A stretch of 5,923 nt of DNA from Gammaproteobacteria bacterium (GCA_024639445.1 JAHEIJ010000151.1:1-5923), one strand, 5' to 3'. Numbered from the stretch's first letter, positions 1 to 5,410 are shown. Translations and numbers: made by a program. Notes: a model not told the origin generated them from the sequence alone.

Positions 1-752
1 TGCCGATGAAACTGGCGATGCGCAACGAAAACCTCGAGGTTGTCGCCATTAATGAAAATAATGTGGAACGTTTTGCCCACGGTCGGCGGCTGTTTTTCCA
101 GGAAACCAGCACCCTTACCACTCTCAAGCACCCCAATATTGTTAATGTGATCAACTTCTTCCGTGCCAATGGCACTGTATACATGGTGATGGACCACGAA
201 GAAGGACACAACCTGCAGGCTTATATTCAGCGTCATCGCGGCAAGTTGAGTGAGGCCTTCATCATGACCGTATTCCCCGGCCTGCTGAACGGTCTGGGCG
301 AAATCCACCGTAATGGCCTGCTTCATCTGGATGTTAAGCCAGGTAATATTCATTTACGCCAGGGGGCGGATCCCTTATTGCTTGACTTTGGTGCCGTGCA
401 CGAAATGATGCATACTCGCCAGTTTCAGCCCAACCAGGTCGTCACTCCGGGATTCTCGCCCACCGAGCAACTCGATCCCGGTGGATATGTCGGTCCCTGG
501 ACGGACATCTATGCCCTGGGTGCAACCATTCGCACCTGTATGTCGGGCTCGCCACCGCCGTCTTCCACCAAACGGCGTGAACGTGACACCATGCGTCCCG
601 CAGTGAGCGCCTTCAAGAAGCGTTATTCGCAGACATTATTGGAGGCGGTGGATTGGTCAATGGATATTGATCCTCTGTTGCGTCCCCAGAATGTGGAACA
701 GCTACTGGAGGTGCTCAAGAACATCAGCACCTCAATGTACCAAACAAACTAA
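1..752 (+). CDS. Serine/threonine protein kinase, 5' end cut by window edge
   Basis: Hanks-type protein kinase catalytic domain, predicted to transfer phosphate from ATP to Ser/Thr of unknown protein targets. Numbered from the Met at position 6, the likely alpha-C glutamate is E33, the catalytic loop is HLDVKPGN (107-114) with D109, K111 and N114, the metal-binding DFG is at 127-129, an APE-like GFSPTEQ is at 149-155, and TDIYALG (166-172) is the helix-F aspartate region. The Met at 6 is probably internal: the frame stays open to the window edge through a Pro codon, and related kinases continue upstream with the glycine-rich loop and ATP-binding lysine, neither of which is present here. HLD replaces HRD, so it is a non-RD kinase. 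The protein ends soon after the kinase domain, without a membrane segment or sensor domain, so it is probably cytosolic. It lies 14 bases before a PP2C phosphatase, its likely functional opposite. Confidence 0.93.
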   Translation, partial: PMKLAMRNENLEVVAINENNVERFAHGRRLFFQETSTLTTLKHPNIVNVINFFRANGTVYMVMDHEEGHNLQAYIQRHRGKLSEAFIMTVFPGLLNGLGEIHRNGLLHLDVKPGNIHLRQGADPLLLDFGAVHEMMHTRQFQPNQVVTPGFSPTEQLDPGGYVGPWTDIYALGATIRTCMSGSPPPSSTKRRERDTMRPAVSAFKKRYSQTLLEAVDWSMDIDPLLRPQNVEQLLEVLKNISTSMYQTN

Positions 753-766
753 GCAGACCGGCATGT

Positions 767-1630
767 ATGCAGTTTGAAATTGGACGAACAAGCCGCCTGG
801 GAAACCGGGAAGTTAATCAGGACCGACTGACGGTGATTGAGAATCGCCATGGCGCCATGTTAGTACTTGGTGACGGGTTGGGAGGTAAGCCAGGAGGTGA
901 TCTGGCCGCACAAACCCTGATCGATACCATCAAAGATGAACTGGCACTGAATCCCTTACCAGCAGAACATCCAGAGAAATTTCTGCACGAGTTGATCCGA
1001 CGTGCTCACCATGCAATCCTGATGGCGGGTCAGGAACATGAGCCGCCCCTCTCACCTGGCTCGACCGCTGTGGTTTGTCTGGTGCAAAATCTCAAGGTAT
1101 GGTGGGCGCATGTAGGTGACAGTCGTTTTTACCTGTATCGCAATGGCCTGCCCTTATACCGTACCCAGGACCACTCTTACGTCGAACAACTCTACCGTGA
1201 AGGGCGTATCTCGCTGAGAAAAACCCACGACCATCCGATGCGCAATTACGTTACCCAATGTATAGGGTTGTTTCCCCACGAACCGGAAATTGCCATAAGC
1301 AAAGGAATCGATCTACAGGAAGGGGACATCCTGCTGCTATGTTCTGACGGATTCTGGGAGCCACTGGATGATGCACAGATCGGCGCCATGATCGAAAAAG
1401 GCCAGCTCAATAATGCGCTAAATACCCTGGCCGAACGGGCCGAAACGACAAACTATCCACATAGTGACAACACCACAGCCGTCGCATTACGTGTAATCTC
1501 CCTGCAACAACCACGGAGTCGTAGTCAGCAGGCCAAATCTAAAAAACCTGGAAAGCGCGCCACCCTGAATGATGCAATCGAGGAAATCGAGCGCGCTATC
1601 AAAGCTTATGAAAAGGAAATGAAGGAATAA
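767..1630 (+). CDS. PP2C-family (PPM) protein serine/threonine phosphatase
   Basis: Metal-dependent phosphatase of 287 residues, predicted to remove phosphate from Ser/Thr, plausibly reversing the kinase encoded just upstream. Visible PPM motifs are NQD (17-19), GDGLGG (35-40, metal aspartate D36), GST (98-100), GDSRFYLYR (117-125, D118), CSDGFWEPL (192-200, D194) and SDNTTAV (233-239, D234), so the metal-binding acidic residues appear intact. After about residue 245 comes a basic Ser/Arg/Lys-rich linker and then a short charged helix (about 267-287) that could form a coiled coil or docking tail; this tail is not part of the core fold. No signal peptide or membrane segment is seen. The ATG at 763 is out of frame and stops at once, so 767 is the start, although its ribosome binding site is poor. 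The 14-base gap suggests cotranscription with the kinase. The family call is secure; the partner assignment is inference. Confidence 0.95.
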   Translation: MQFEIGRTSRLGNREVNQDRLTVIENRHGAMLVLGDGLGGKPGGDLAAQTLIDTIKDELALNPLPAEHPEKFLHELIRRAHHAILMAGQEHEPPLSPGSTAVVCLVQNLKVWWAHVGDSRFYLYRNGLPLYRTQDHSYVEQLYREGRISLRKTHDHPMRNYVTQCIGLFPHEPEIAISKGIDLQEGDILLLCSDGFWEPLDDAQIGAMIEKGQLNNALNTLAERAETTNYPHSDNTTAVALRVISLQQPRSRSQQAKSKKPGKRATLNDAIEEIERAIKAYEKEMKE

Positions 1631-1640
1631 ATTTTCTTCA

Positions 1641-1670
1641 TTCGCCCGAATTCATCGCAACCGTTATACT
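1641..1670 (+). promoter_or_regulatory. Possible sigma70-type promoter for rph-rdgB
   Basis: TATACT at 1665-1670 matches the -10 consensus at five of six bases. The best -35 at usable spacing is TTCGCC (1641-1646, 18-base spacer), which is weak. The predicted start near 1677 would give rph a leader of about 29 bases. The site lies in the 75-base gap after the phosphatase gene and would let the housekeeping pair rph-rdgB be expressed apart from the kinase/phosphatase pair. Read-through from upstream is an alternative, as I see no terminator in the gap. Confidence 0.35.
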
Positions 1671-1690
1671 CTACGCCCTGATGTTGTAAC

Positions 1691-1698
1691 AAGGAAGG
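1691..1698 (+). promoter_or_regulatory. Ribosome binding site of rph
   Basis: AAGGAAGG is a strong Shine-Dalgarno-like purine run ending 7 bases before the ATG at 1706. It selects 1706 over the out-of-frame ATG at 1701. Confidence 0.75.
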
Positions 1699-1705
1699 TA
1701 ATGCT

Positions 1706-2425
1706 ATGCGACCCAGCAGTAGATCACCCGATCAATTACGCTCCATCACAATCACCCGCAACTACACCAAGCATGCCGAGGGATCAGTACTGATAGAATT
1801 TGGCGATACCAAGGTGCTGTGTAACGCCACGGTGGAAGAAAAGGTGCCGGGTTTTCTCCGTGGCCAGGGACAGGGTTGGGTAACGGCTGAATACGGCATG
1901 CTACCGCGTTCTACTGGTAGTCGCATGGGCCGGGAAGCAGCTCGCGGTAAACAGGGTGGCCGCACCATGGAAATCCAGCGGTTGATCGGTCGTTCCCTGC
2001 GTGCAGCTGTCGATCTTGAGGCCCTTGGCGAGAATACCATCACCATAGACTGCGATGTTATCCAGGCCGACGGCGGAACTCGTACTGCGTCCATTACCGG
2101 TGCGTTTGTGGCCCTGGCTGATGCAATCCGTTATATGCAGGACAATAAGCTTATAAAAAATGATCCCATCATTGGCCATGTTGCTTCCGTGTCTGTCGGT
2201 ATCTACAACGGCACGCCGATTATGGATCTGGATTACGTGGAAGACTCCAATTGTGAAACCGACATGAATATCGTAATGAATGATCAGGGTGGCTATATTG
2301 AAGTTCAAGGTACCGCCGAAGGCACCGCTTTTTCTCCACAAGAGTTTCAGGCCATGCTAGACCTCGGCAAACAGGCCATTGACCAGTTAATTGAACATCA
2401 ACGTGAAGCCTTGGCAGCTGAATAA
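1706..2425 (+). CDS. rph: Ribonuclease PH
   Basis: Phosphate-dependent 3'-to-5' exoribonuclease that trims the 3' ends of tRNA precursors and other RNAs, releasing nucleoside diphosphates; the family forms hexameric rings in the cytosol. The 239-residue length is that of the family, and the sequence aligns with E. coli RNase PH from MRP at the start almost to the end. Landmarks are TRNYTKHAEGSV (17-28), GQGQGWVTAEYGMLPRST (53-70), KQGGRTMEIQR (82-92) with phosphate-binding R86, DGGTRTAS (122-129) with T125 and R126, YVEDSNCETDMN (177-188) with the catalytic/metal aspartates D180 and D186, and the EVQGTAEG block (199-206). All key residues are present, so the enzyme should be active. A strong Shine-Dalgarno fixes the start. 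rdgB follows after 35 bases in the usual proteobacterial order, suggesting one transcript. Confidence 0.98.
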   Translation: MRPSSRSPDQLRSITITRNYTKHAEGSVLIEFGDTKVLCNATVEEKVPGFLRGQGQGWVTAEYGMLPRSTGSRMGREAARGKQGGRTMEIQRLIGRSLRAAVDLEALGENTITIDCDVIQADGGTRTASITGAFVALADAIRYMQDNKLIKNDPIIGHVASVSVGIYNGTPIMDLDYVEDSNCETDMNIVMNDQGGYIEVQGTAEGTAFSPQEFQAMLDLGKQAIDQLIEHQREALAAE

Positions 2426-2460
2426 AGCGCGCAACTTTCCTCACTATTCGCGGTACATCC

Positions 2461-3066
2461 ATGACACAGATCGTTCTCGCCAGTAACAACCAGGGTAAGG
2501 TCCGGGAAATTGGCCAGATGTTGGCCGAGCTTGAGCTTGAAGTGGTGCCTCAATCCACTTTCAACATCGAGGATGCAGAAGAAACCGGTCTGACTTTTGT
2601 TGAAAATGCCATCATCAAGGCCCGCCATGCATCCGCCGAGGCCGGTGTGCCCGCCATTGCCGATGATTCAGGTCTTGAGGTGGATGCCTTAAACGGCGCA
2701 CCTGGTATATATTCAGCCCGCTTTGCCGGCAAAGGTGCCTCGGATGAACAAAACCTGCAAAAGCTACTGAGCGAACTGGAAAATATACCTGAAATACAGC
2801 GTACAGCCCGCTTTCAATGCCTGATGGTCTATATGCGCCATGCGCAGGATCCCACACCGATTATCTGCCAGGGTACCTGGGAGGGCATCATTACTATGGA
2901 ACCCATAGGAGATAATGGGTTCGGCTATGATCCCGTGTTCTTTGTCCCAAGCCACCAATGCACCTCCGCCCAGTTAGCGCCAAAAGTCAAGAACCAACTC
3001 AGCCATCGCGGCCAGGCACTATGCCTTTTGGTAGAGGCACTGGGCCATTCAAGTACCCAACAATAA
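2461..3066 (+). CDS. rdgB: RdgB/HAM1-family XTP/dITP pyrophosphatase
   Basis: House-cleaning nucleotide pyrophosphatase that hydrolyses non-canonical purine triphosphates (dITP, XTP, ITP) to monophosphate and pyrophosphate, keeping deaminated bases out of DNA and RNA. The 201-residue length fits the family (E. coli 197). Visible elements are the nucleotide-binding ASNNQGK (7-13, K13), AEETGLTFVENAIIKARHA (39-57, with E41 and K53), the catalytic ADDSGLEVDAL (67-77, D69), GAPGIYSAR (79-87), GFGYDPVF (153-160) and SHRGQAL (181-187) for base recognition. Nothing important is missing. It starts 35 bases after rph. I see no clear Shine-Dalgarno before the ATG at 2461, but the N-terminus aligns with E. 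coli RdgB from this Met, so I keep it. An AT-rich gap containing a promoter candidate follows, so the operon may end here. Confidence 0.97.
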   Translation: MTQIVLASNNQGKVREIGQMLAELELEVVPQSTFNIEDAEETGLTFVENAIIKARHASAEAGVPAIADDSGLEVDALNGAPGIYSARFAGKGASDEQNLQKLLSELENIPEIQRTARFQCLMVYMRHAQDPTPIICQGTWEGIITMEPIGDNGFGYDPVFFVPSHQCTSAQLAPKVKNQLSHRGQALCLLVEALGHSSTQQ

Positions 3067-3077
3067 CCATCGTAATA

Positions 3078-3106
3078 TTGTTAATATCCGGTGCGTGTGC
3101 TAAATA
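3078..3106 (+). promoter_or_regulatory. Candidate promoter for the 85-residue protein gene
   Basis: TTGTTA (3078-3083, four of six to the -35 consensus), a 17-base spacer, then TAAATA (3101-3106) preceded by TGC, giving an extended -10 (TGnTAAATA). An offset AATAAT at 3103-3108 is an alternative -10. The start would be near 3113, giving a leader of about 70 bases. The whole gap 3067-3183 is AT-rich compared with its coding neighbours, as expected of a promoter region. Confidence 0.4.
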
Positions 3107-3171
3107 ATAATTAGATTTAGAAAATAAGTAGTTACCACCATAACTTACAACCTTTAATTGCAATACGTGGC

Positions 3172-3177
3172 AAGGAG
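3172..3177 (+). promoter_or_regulatory. Ribosome binding site of the 85-residue protein gene
   Basis: AAGGAG lies 6 bases before the ATG at 3184: a near-ideal sequence and spacing. It is the main evidence that this unrecognised reading frame is a real gene. Confidence 0.75.
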
Positions 3178-3183
3178 CCAGGA

Positions 3184-3441
3184 ATGGGCGAAATAGTATT
3201 CACCCAACAATGTCTTTCAAAACTGGTAAAAATACGACGCGAGATGGAAAGGGAAATTGGTTACACCTACCAGCTGTCGAGTAACCATCACCTTGTTGAT
3301 TTGCTAAGGGCAGCGGCATTTTCCCCGGATGAAGAAATACAAGAGTGTTTTCGCGATTTCCTGTTAGGCTTGAACAAGCAACAGATAAAAACAATAACCG
3401 ATCTTGGGATCAGCCTTCCAGCGGAATTTGCCGCCGGTTAA
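3184..3441 (+). CDS. Unrecognised small protein of 85 residues
   Basis: I do not recognise a family. The protein appears mostly alpha-helical and soluble: no signal peptide, no membrane segment, no cysteine pair or metal motif (its only cysteines are C10 and C55). Residues 10-24 are a charged helix rich in Lys, Arg and Glu (LVKIRREMEREIG), 36-47 a leucine-rich helix (HLVDLLRAAAF), 48-75 acidic then amphipathic, ending in SLPAEFAAG. The charge pattern would suit a small helical bundle or a protein-binding adaptor, but that is only a shape argument. Reality is supported by an excellent Shine-Dalgarno, a promoter candidate upstream, ordinary codon use, and a hairpin with a T-run about 30 bases after the stop. 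It sits alone between rdgB and a regulatory region, probably as a one-gene transcript, with no function suggested by context. Confidence 0.72.
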   Translation: MGEIVFTQQCLSKLVKIRREMEREIGYTYQLSSNHHLVDLLRAAAFSPDEEIQECFRDFLLGLNKQQIKTITDLGISLPAEFAAG

Positions 3442-3470
3442 TTAAGACATTAGTTATCATTCCAGTACGC

Positions 3471-3497
3471 GAGCAAAGCGTATATTTTTGCTTTTTT
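3471..3497 (+). terminator. Weak intrinsic terminator after the 85-residue protein gene
   Basis: GAGCAAAG (3471-3478) can pair with TTTTGCTT (3486-3493), eight pairs including G-U at both ends, with a 7-base loop and TTTT following. A competing stem TACGC/GCGTA (3466-3470 / 3478-3482) with a T-rich tail shares the region. Both are AT-rich and weak, so termination may be partial. The location just past a stop codon supports the call. Confidence 0.35.
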
Positions 3498-3558
3498 AAG
3501 CACTTTTAATACCCCCATGTGATGCTGAATCTGACCCAAAACACCAACTTTATTATTA

Positions 3559-3572
3559 CTGATCCAGATCAA
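3559..3572. promoter_or_regulatory. FNR/ANR-type operator box
   Basis: CTGATCCAGATCAA matches the FNR/ANR consensus TTGAT-N4-ATCAA at nine of ten positions and contains the perfect inverted repeat TGATC-CA-GATCA. FNR and ANR are iron-sulfur regulators that bind such boxes when oxygen is low. Its centre (3565.5) is about 51 bases before the predicted start of the small RNA candidate. That is on the correct helical face but is not the classic -41.5, so activation, repression or a different start are all possible. No other gene starts close by in either direction. Confidence 0.5.
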
Positions 3573-3581
3573 TAAAAGCGA

Positions 3582-3610
3582 TTGTGTGCTTTTTGCCCAC
3601 TGACTATATT
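3582..3610 (+). promoter_or_regulatory. Candidate promoter of the intergenic small RNA
   Basis: TTGTGT (3582-3587, only TTG conserved), an exact 17-base spacer, then TATATT (3605-3610, five of six to the -10 consensus). The predicted start is near 3617, one base before the first base of the first RNA stem, which supports the assignment. A good -10 with a poor -35 is typical of promoters that need an activator, consistent with the FNR-type box upstream. Confidence 0.45.
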
Positions 3611-3618
3611 TGTAGTCA
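3601..3618. repeat. 18-base dyad covering the -10 of the small RNA promoter
   Basis: TGACTATATTTGTAGTCA is a perfect inverted repeat with arms TGACTA and TAGTCA around a 6-base centre. It spans the -10 hexamer and reaches the predicted transcription start, the place where a repressor would block RNA polymerase. I cannot name a regulator for it. As a short, AT-rich palindrome it could also arise by chance. Confidence 0.35.
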
Positions 3619-3763
3619 CTGAAGTGCTAATAATCTTTTTTCGCCATGAATAAAGATTTCTTATTAGGTTTCAGTTCCGGGTAATTTTCCCGGATGCCAA
3701 ATTTTTAAGCTGGCATTATCTCCATGACCGCTTTGGGGGGCCACCTAGGCCCCCCACTTTTAT
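3617..3763 (+). ncRNA. Candidate structured small RNA, about 145 nt, undescribed
   Basis: The RNA predicted from the promoter at 3582-3610 folds into adjoining hairpins with almost no gaps. Hairpin 1 (3618-3675) pairs ACTGAA with TTCAGT (3618-3623 / 3670-3675), CTAATAA with TTATTAG (3627-3633 / 3661-3667) and TCTTT with AAAGA (3634-3638 / 3652-3656): 18 pairs with a small internal loop, a 4-base bulge and a 13-base loop. Hairpin 2 is TCCGGG/CCCGGA (3676-3681 / 3689-3694). Hairpin 3 is TGCCA/TGGCA (3695-3699 / 3711-3715). A single-stranded linker (3716-3733) containing TATCTCCATGACC follows, then the terminator at 3734-3756. The linker is complementary to a generic ribosome-binding/start region, a usual feature of trans-acting small RNAs. 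No known Rfam family comes to mind. A hemW leader with attenuation is the alternative. Structure is by eye; no folding energy was computed. Confidence 0.5.
3734..3763 (+). terminator. Strong intrinsic terminator upstream of hemW
   Basis: TGGGGGGCC (3734-3742) pairs perfectly with GGCCCCCCA (3748-3756) around a 5-base ACCTA loop, giving nine pairs, eight of them G-C. CTTTTAT follows. The T-run is short but the stem is very stable. The opposite strand has no T-run after the hairpin, so it works for + transcripts. It ends whatever is transcribed from the AT-rich gap and separates it from hemW. Confidence 0.75.
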
Positions 3764-3785
3764 GCCCGGTAATAATTCCTTTTGC

Positions 3786-3794
3786 TGTTACAAT
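3786..3794 (+). promoter_or_regulatory. Extended -10 promoter for hemW and downstream genes
   Basis: TGTTACAAT is a perfect extended -10 element (TGn then TACAAT, five of six to consensus). No good -35 is present (CCGGTA at the right distance), as is often so with extended -10 promoters. The predicted start near 3801 leaves a leader of about 23 bases before the ATG at 3824. Since the terminator ends around 3763, hemW would otherwise lack a promoter. Confidence 0.5.
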
Positions 3795-3823
3795 CGCGGT
3801 TCACTACCCGTTCCCTCAGCAAT

Positions 3824-4984
3824 ATGTTTCAGTTCACACAATTGCCGCCATTAGCGCTGTACATTCACTTTCCCTGGTGTATGCGCAAATGCCCCTACTG
3901 TGATTTCAATTCACATGAGCTTAGGGGTGAACTGGCTGAAATTGCTTATATCAACGCGCTGATCGCCGATCTGGAACTGGAACTACCACGTATTTGGGGC
4001 CGGTCCGTTAACAGCATATTTATGGGTGGGGGCACACCCAGCCTGTTCAATGCCAACAGTATTGATCGTCTCCTCTCATCCCTGCGTGCCCGGTTGACTT
4101 TTGCACCGAATATTGAGATCACCCTCGAGGCTAATCCGGGCACCATGGAACAAAATCGGTTTGCCGAATTTCATGCAGCAGAGATCAACCGCCTCTCCAT
4201 CGGCGTACAAAGCTTCCAGGACACTCAGCTAGAACACCTGGGTCGCATTCATAACGGCAAAGACGCCATTCGTGCTGTCGAGGCTGCTCATCGGGCCGGG
4301 TTTGAGAACTTCAACCTGGATTTAATGTTTGCTCTACCCGGACAAAGCGAACAATTAGCCAAAGATGATTTACAAACCGCCATAGATCTTTCACCCAGCC
4401 ATATTTCTTATTACCAGTTGACGATTGAACCAAATACACTGTTCCACAAGCGCCCCCCTGCTTTGCCAAATGATGAATTGGCCTGGGCCATGCAATGTGG
4501 GGGACAGGCTCAACTGGCTGGTGCAGGCTATACTCAGTATGAAATTTCGGCTTATGCCGATGCTGGAAAGCAATGCCGCCATAATCTCAATTATTGGCAG
4601 TTTGGTGATTATCTGGGAATTGGTGCCGGAGCCCATGACAAGATCACCGATATGGCGCACCAAACAATTACACGTTGCTGGAAGGTAAAACATCCAGATG
4701 TCTATATTGAAAATGCAGCAACGGAACAACGTATTGCGGGTACACGCATATTGAGTCAGGATGACACTACTCTGGAATTTATGCTCAATGCACTGCGCCT
4801 GACCAGTGGCTTTAATCGTGACTTGTTTCAACAACATACAGGTTTACCATTAAGCGGAATTGAAACGGCTATGCAGGAAGCAGAATCCAAAGCCTGGCTG
4901 ATTCGTAATGAGGAACATATCCAGCCTACTGAAGAAGGCCAGCGTTTCCATAATGATCTCGTGACGCTGTTTTTGCCCACATGA
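3824..4984 (+). CDS. hemW: Haem chaperone HemW (radical SAM family)
   Basis: Radical SAM protein that binds haem and delivers it to target proteins such as respiratory enzymes; long annotated as an oxygen-independent coproporphyrinogen III oxidase. From the ATG at 3824 it has 386 residues (E. coli 378). The [4Fe-4S] motif CMRKCPYC is at C19, C23 and C26, followed by DF; lack of the fourth cysteine of HemN's CxxxCxxCxC supports HemW. Other marks are GGGTPS (68-73), EANPG (102-106), GVQSF (127-131), LGRIH (139-143), YYQLTIEPNT (196-205) and the HemW-typical HNLNYW (253-258), with a C-terminal winged-helix-like region. The frame is open to a TTG at 3782, but that start lies upstream of the -10, while homologs begin a few residues before LPPLALYIH; hence ATG 3824, though without a visible Shine-Dalgarno. 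The stop overlaps the next start (ATGA). Confidence 0.95.
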   Translation: MFQFTQLPPLALYIHFPWCMRKCPYCDFNSHELRGELAEIAYINALIADLELELPRIWGRSVNSIFMGGGTPSLFNANSIDRLLSSLRARLTFAPNIEITLEANPGTMEQNRFAEFHAAEINRLSIGVQSFQDTQLEHLGRIHNGKDAIRAVEAAHRAGFENFNLDLMFALPGQSEQLAKDDLQTAIDLSPSHISYYQLTIEPNTLFHKRPPALPNDELAWAMQCGGQAQLAGAGYTQYEISAYADAGKQCRHNLNYWQFGDYLGIGAGAHDKITDMAHQTITRCWKVKHPDVYIENAATEQRIAGTRILSQDDTTLEFMLNALRLTSGFNRDLFQQHTGLPLSGIETAMQEAESKAWLIRNEEHIQPTEEGQRFHNDLVTLFLPT

Positions 4985-5169
4985 TCGAGAACAGGCAGAT
5001 CAGTTGTCCTTATTGTGGCGTACTGTTTGACACGCAGATAGACTGCTCGGGTGGTGAACAATATTATACGGAGGACTGCCATGTTTGTTGTCAGCCCATC
5101 GTATTTCATATTGAGATAGGCCCGCAGTTCCAATTAACTAATGTGACTGTACAAAGTGAAAATGAGTAA
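4981..5169 (+). CDS. CPXCG-type cysteine-rich small protein
   Basis: A 62-residue protein with two paired-cysteine knuckles: CPYCG (C9, C12) and EDCHVCCQPI (C33, C36, C37), separated by an acidic stretch ending in YYTEDC. This arrangement is that of the Cys_rich_CPXG family of small proteobacterial proteins of unknown function, which probably bind one zinc ion. The tail (40-62) is strand-like and ends acidic. No signal peptide or membrane segment. The ATG overlaps the hemW stop by four bases (ATGA) and has no independent ribosome binding site, so translation is most likely coupled to hemW. The next gene starts within its last codons. The family call rests on the two cysteine motifs; a metal-linked role near a haem chaperone is tempting but unproven. 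Confidence 0.85.
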   Translation: MIENRQISCPYCGVLFDTQIDCSGGEQYYTEDCHVCCQPIVFHIEIGPQFQLTNVTVQSENE

Positions 5170-5410
5170 CGATGATTCTTACAAATCTATCCCATGCGCC
5201 ATGTATGACACCTATGAAATCGCGATCATGCACGGTGAACTATTACAGTTGGTCTGGAAAGACGAAACAAATCAACATAACATCAGCGTACTTAAGCCAC
5301 TTGACTTGCGGACTTGCGAAGGAGCTGAATTTTTAGTTGCCAGAACCAATGAGGGTGAAACACTTCACCTCCGGCTCGATCATATACACTCCTGTAAAAC
5401 GATAGTCTAA
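5162..5410 (+). CDS. rof: Rof/YaeO-like Rho-binding antiterminator
   Basis: An 82-residue protein resembling E. coli Rof (YaeO), which binds the Rho termination factor, blocks its RNA-binding site and so lowers Rho-dependent termination. Shared features are the N-terminal YKSIPCAMYDTYEIAI (7-22; E. coli YQPINCDDYDNLELA), two central strands with LVWKDE, EFLVARTNEGET, and LRLDHIHSC near residues 70-78 (E. coli LRLDKITSF). The fold is a small Sm-like beta barrel, acidic overall in the family, as suits binding to basic Rho. I choose the ATG at 5162; a GTG at 5156 is possible. The start overlaps the CPXCG gene by eight bases, so translational coupling is likely. Finding it in an operon with hemW rather than alone is notable. 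Family call good; Rho inhibition in this organism is inferred from homology. Confidence 0.82.
   Translation: MSNDDSYKSIPCAMYDTYEIAIMHGELLQLVWKDETNQHNISVLKPLDLRTCEGAEFLVARTNEGETLHLRLDHIHSCKTIV

Noticed and set aside
1901..2341. A 146-codon minus-strand open frame opposite rph
   Set aside because: It lies entirely antisense to the highly conserved RNase PH gene; its residues have no family character and it has no ribosome binding site.
3075..3087. ATATT-GTT-AATAT inverted repeat after rdgB as a terminator
   Set aside because: The stem is five A-T pairs with a 3-base loop and no T-run; it is too weak and overlaps the candidate -35 element.
3519..3537. TGTGATGCTGAATCTGACC as a CRP site
   Set aside because: Only the left half-site TGTGA is present; the right half does not match TCACA at the required spacing.
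3646..3684. A 12-codon open frame (MNKDFLLGFSSG) inside the small RNA candidate, as a possible leader peptide
   Set aside because: It has no Shine-Dalgarno, its start sits in a hairpin loop, and its codons run through the 3' arm of the main stem; it has no regulatory codon run and is likely chance. It would matter if the leader-RNA reading proved right.
3724..3903. A 59-codon frame from the ATG at 3724 running through the terminator into hemW
   Set aside because: It reads through the GC terminator stem and overlaps hemW in another frame, with no ribosome binding site and no family resemblance.
4391..4837. A 148-codon minus-strand open frame and an 87-codon plus-strand frame within hemW
   Set aside because: Both are out-of-frame shadows of conserved HemW coding sequence and show no domain features.
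3824..4984. Calling this gene hemN (coproporphyrinogen III dehydrogenase)
   Set aside because: The cluster motif lacks the fourth cysteine of HemN (CPYCDF), the length is about 386 residues, and HNLNYW is typical of HemW.
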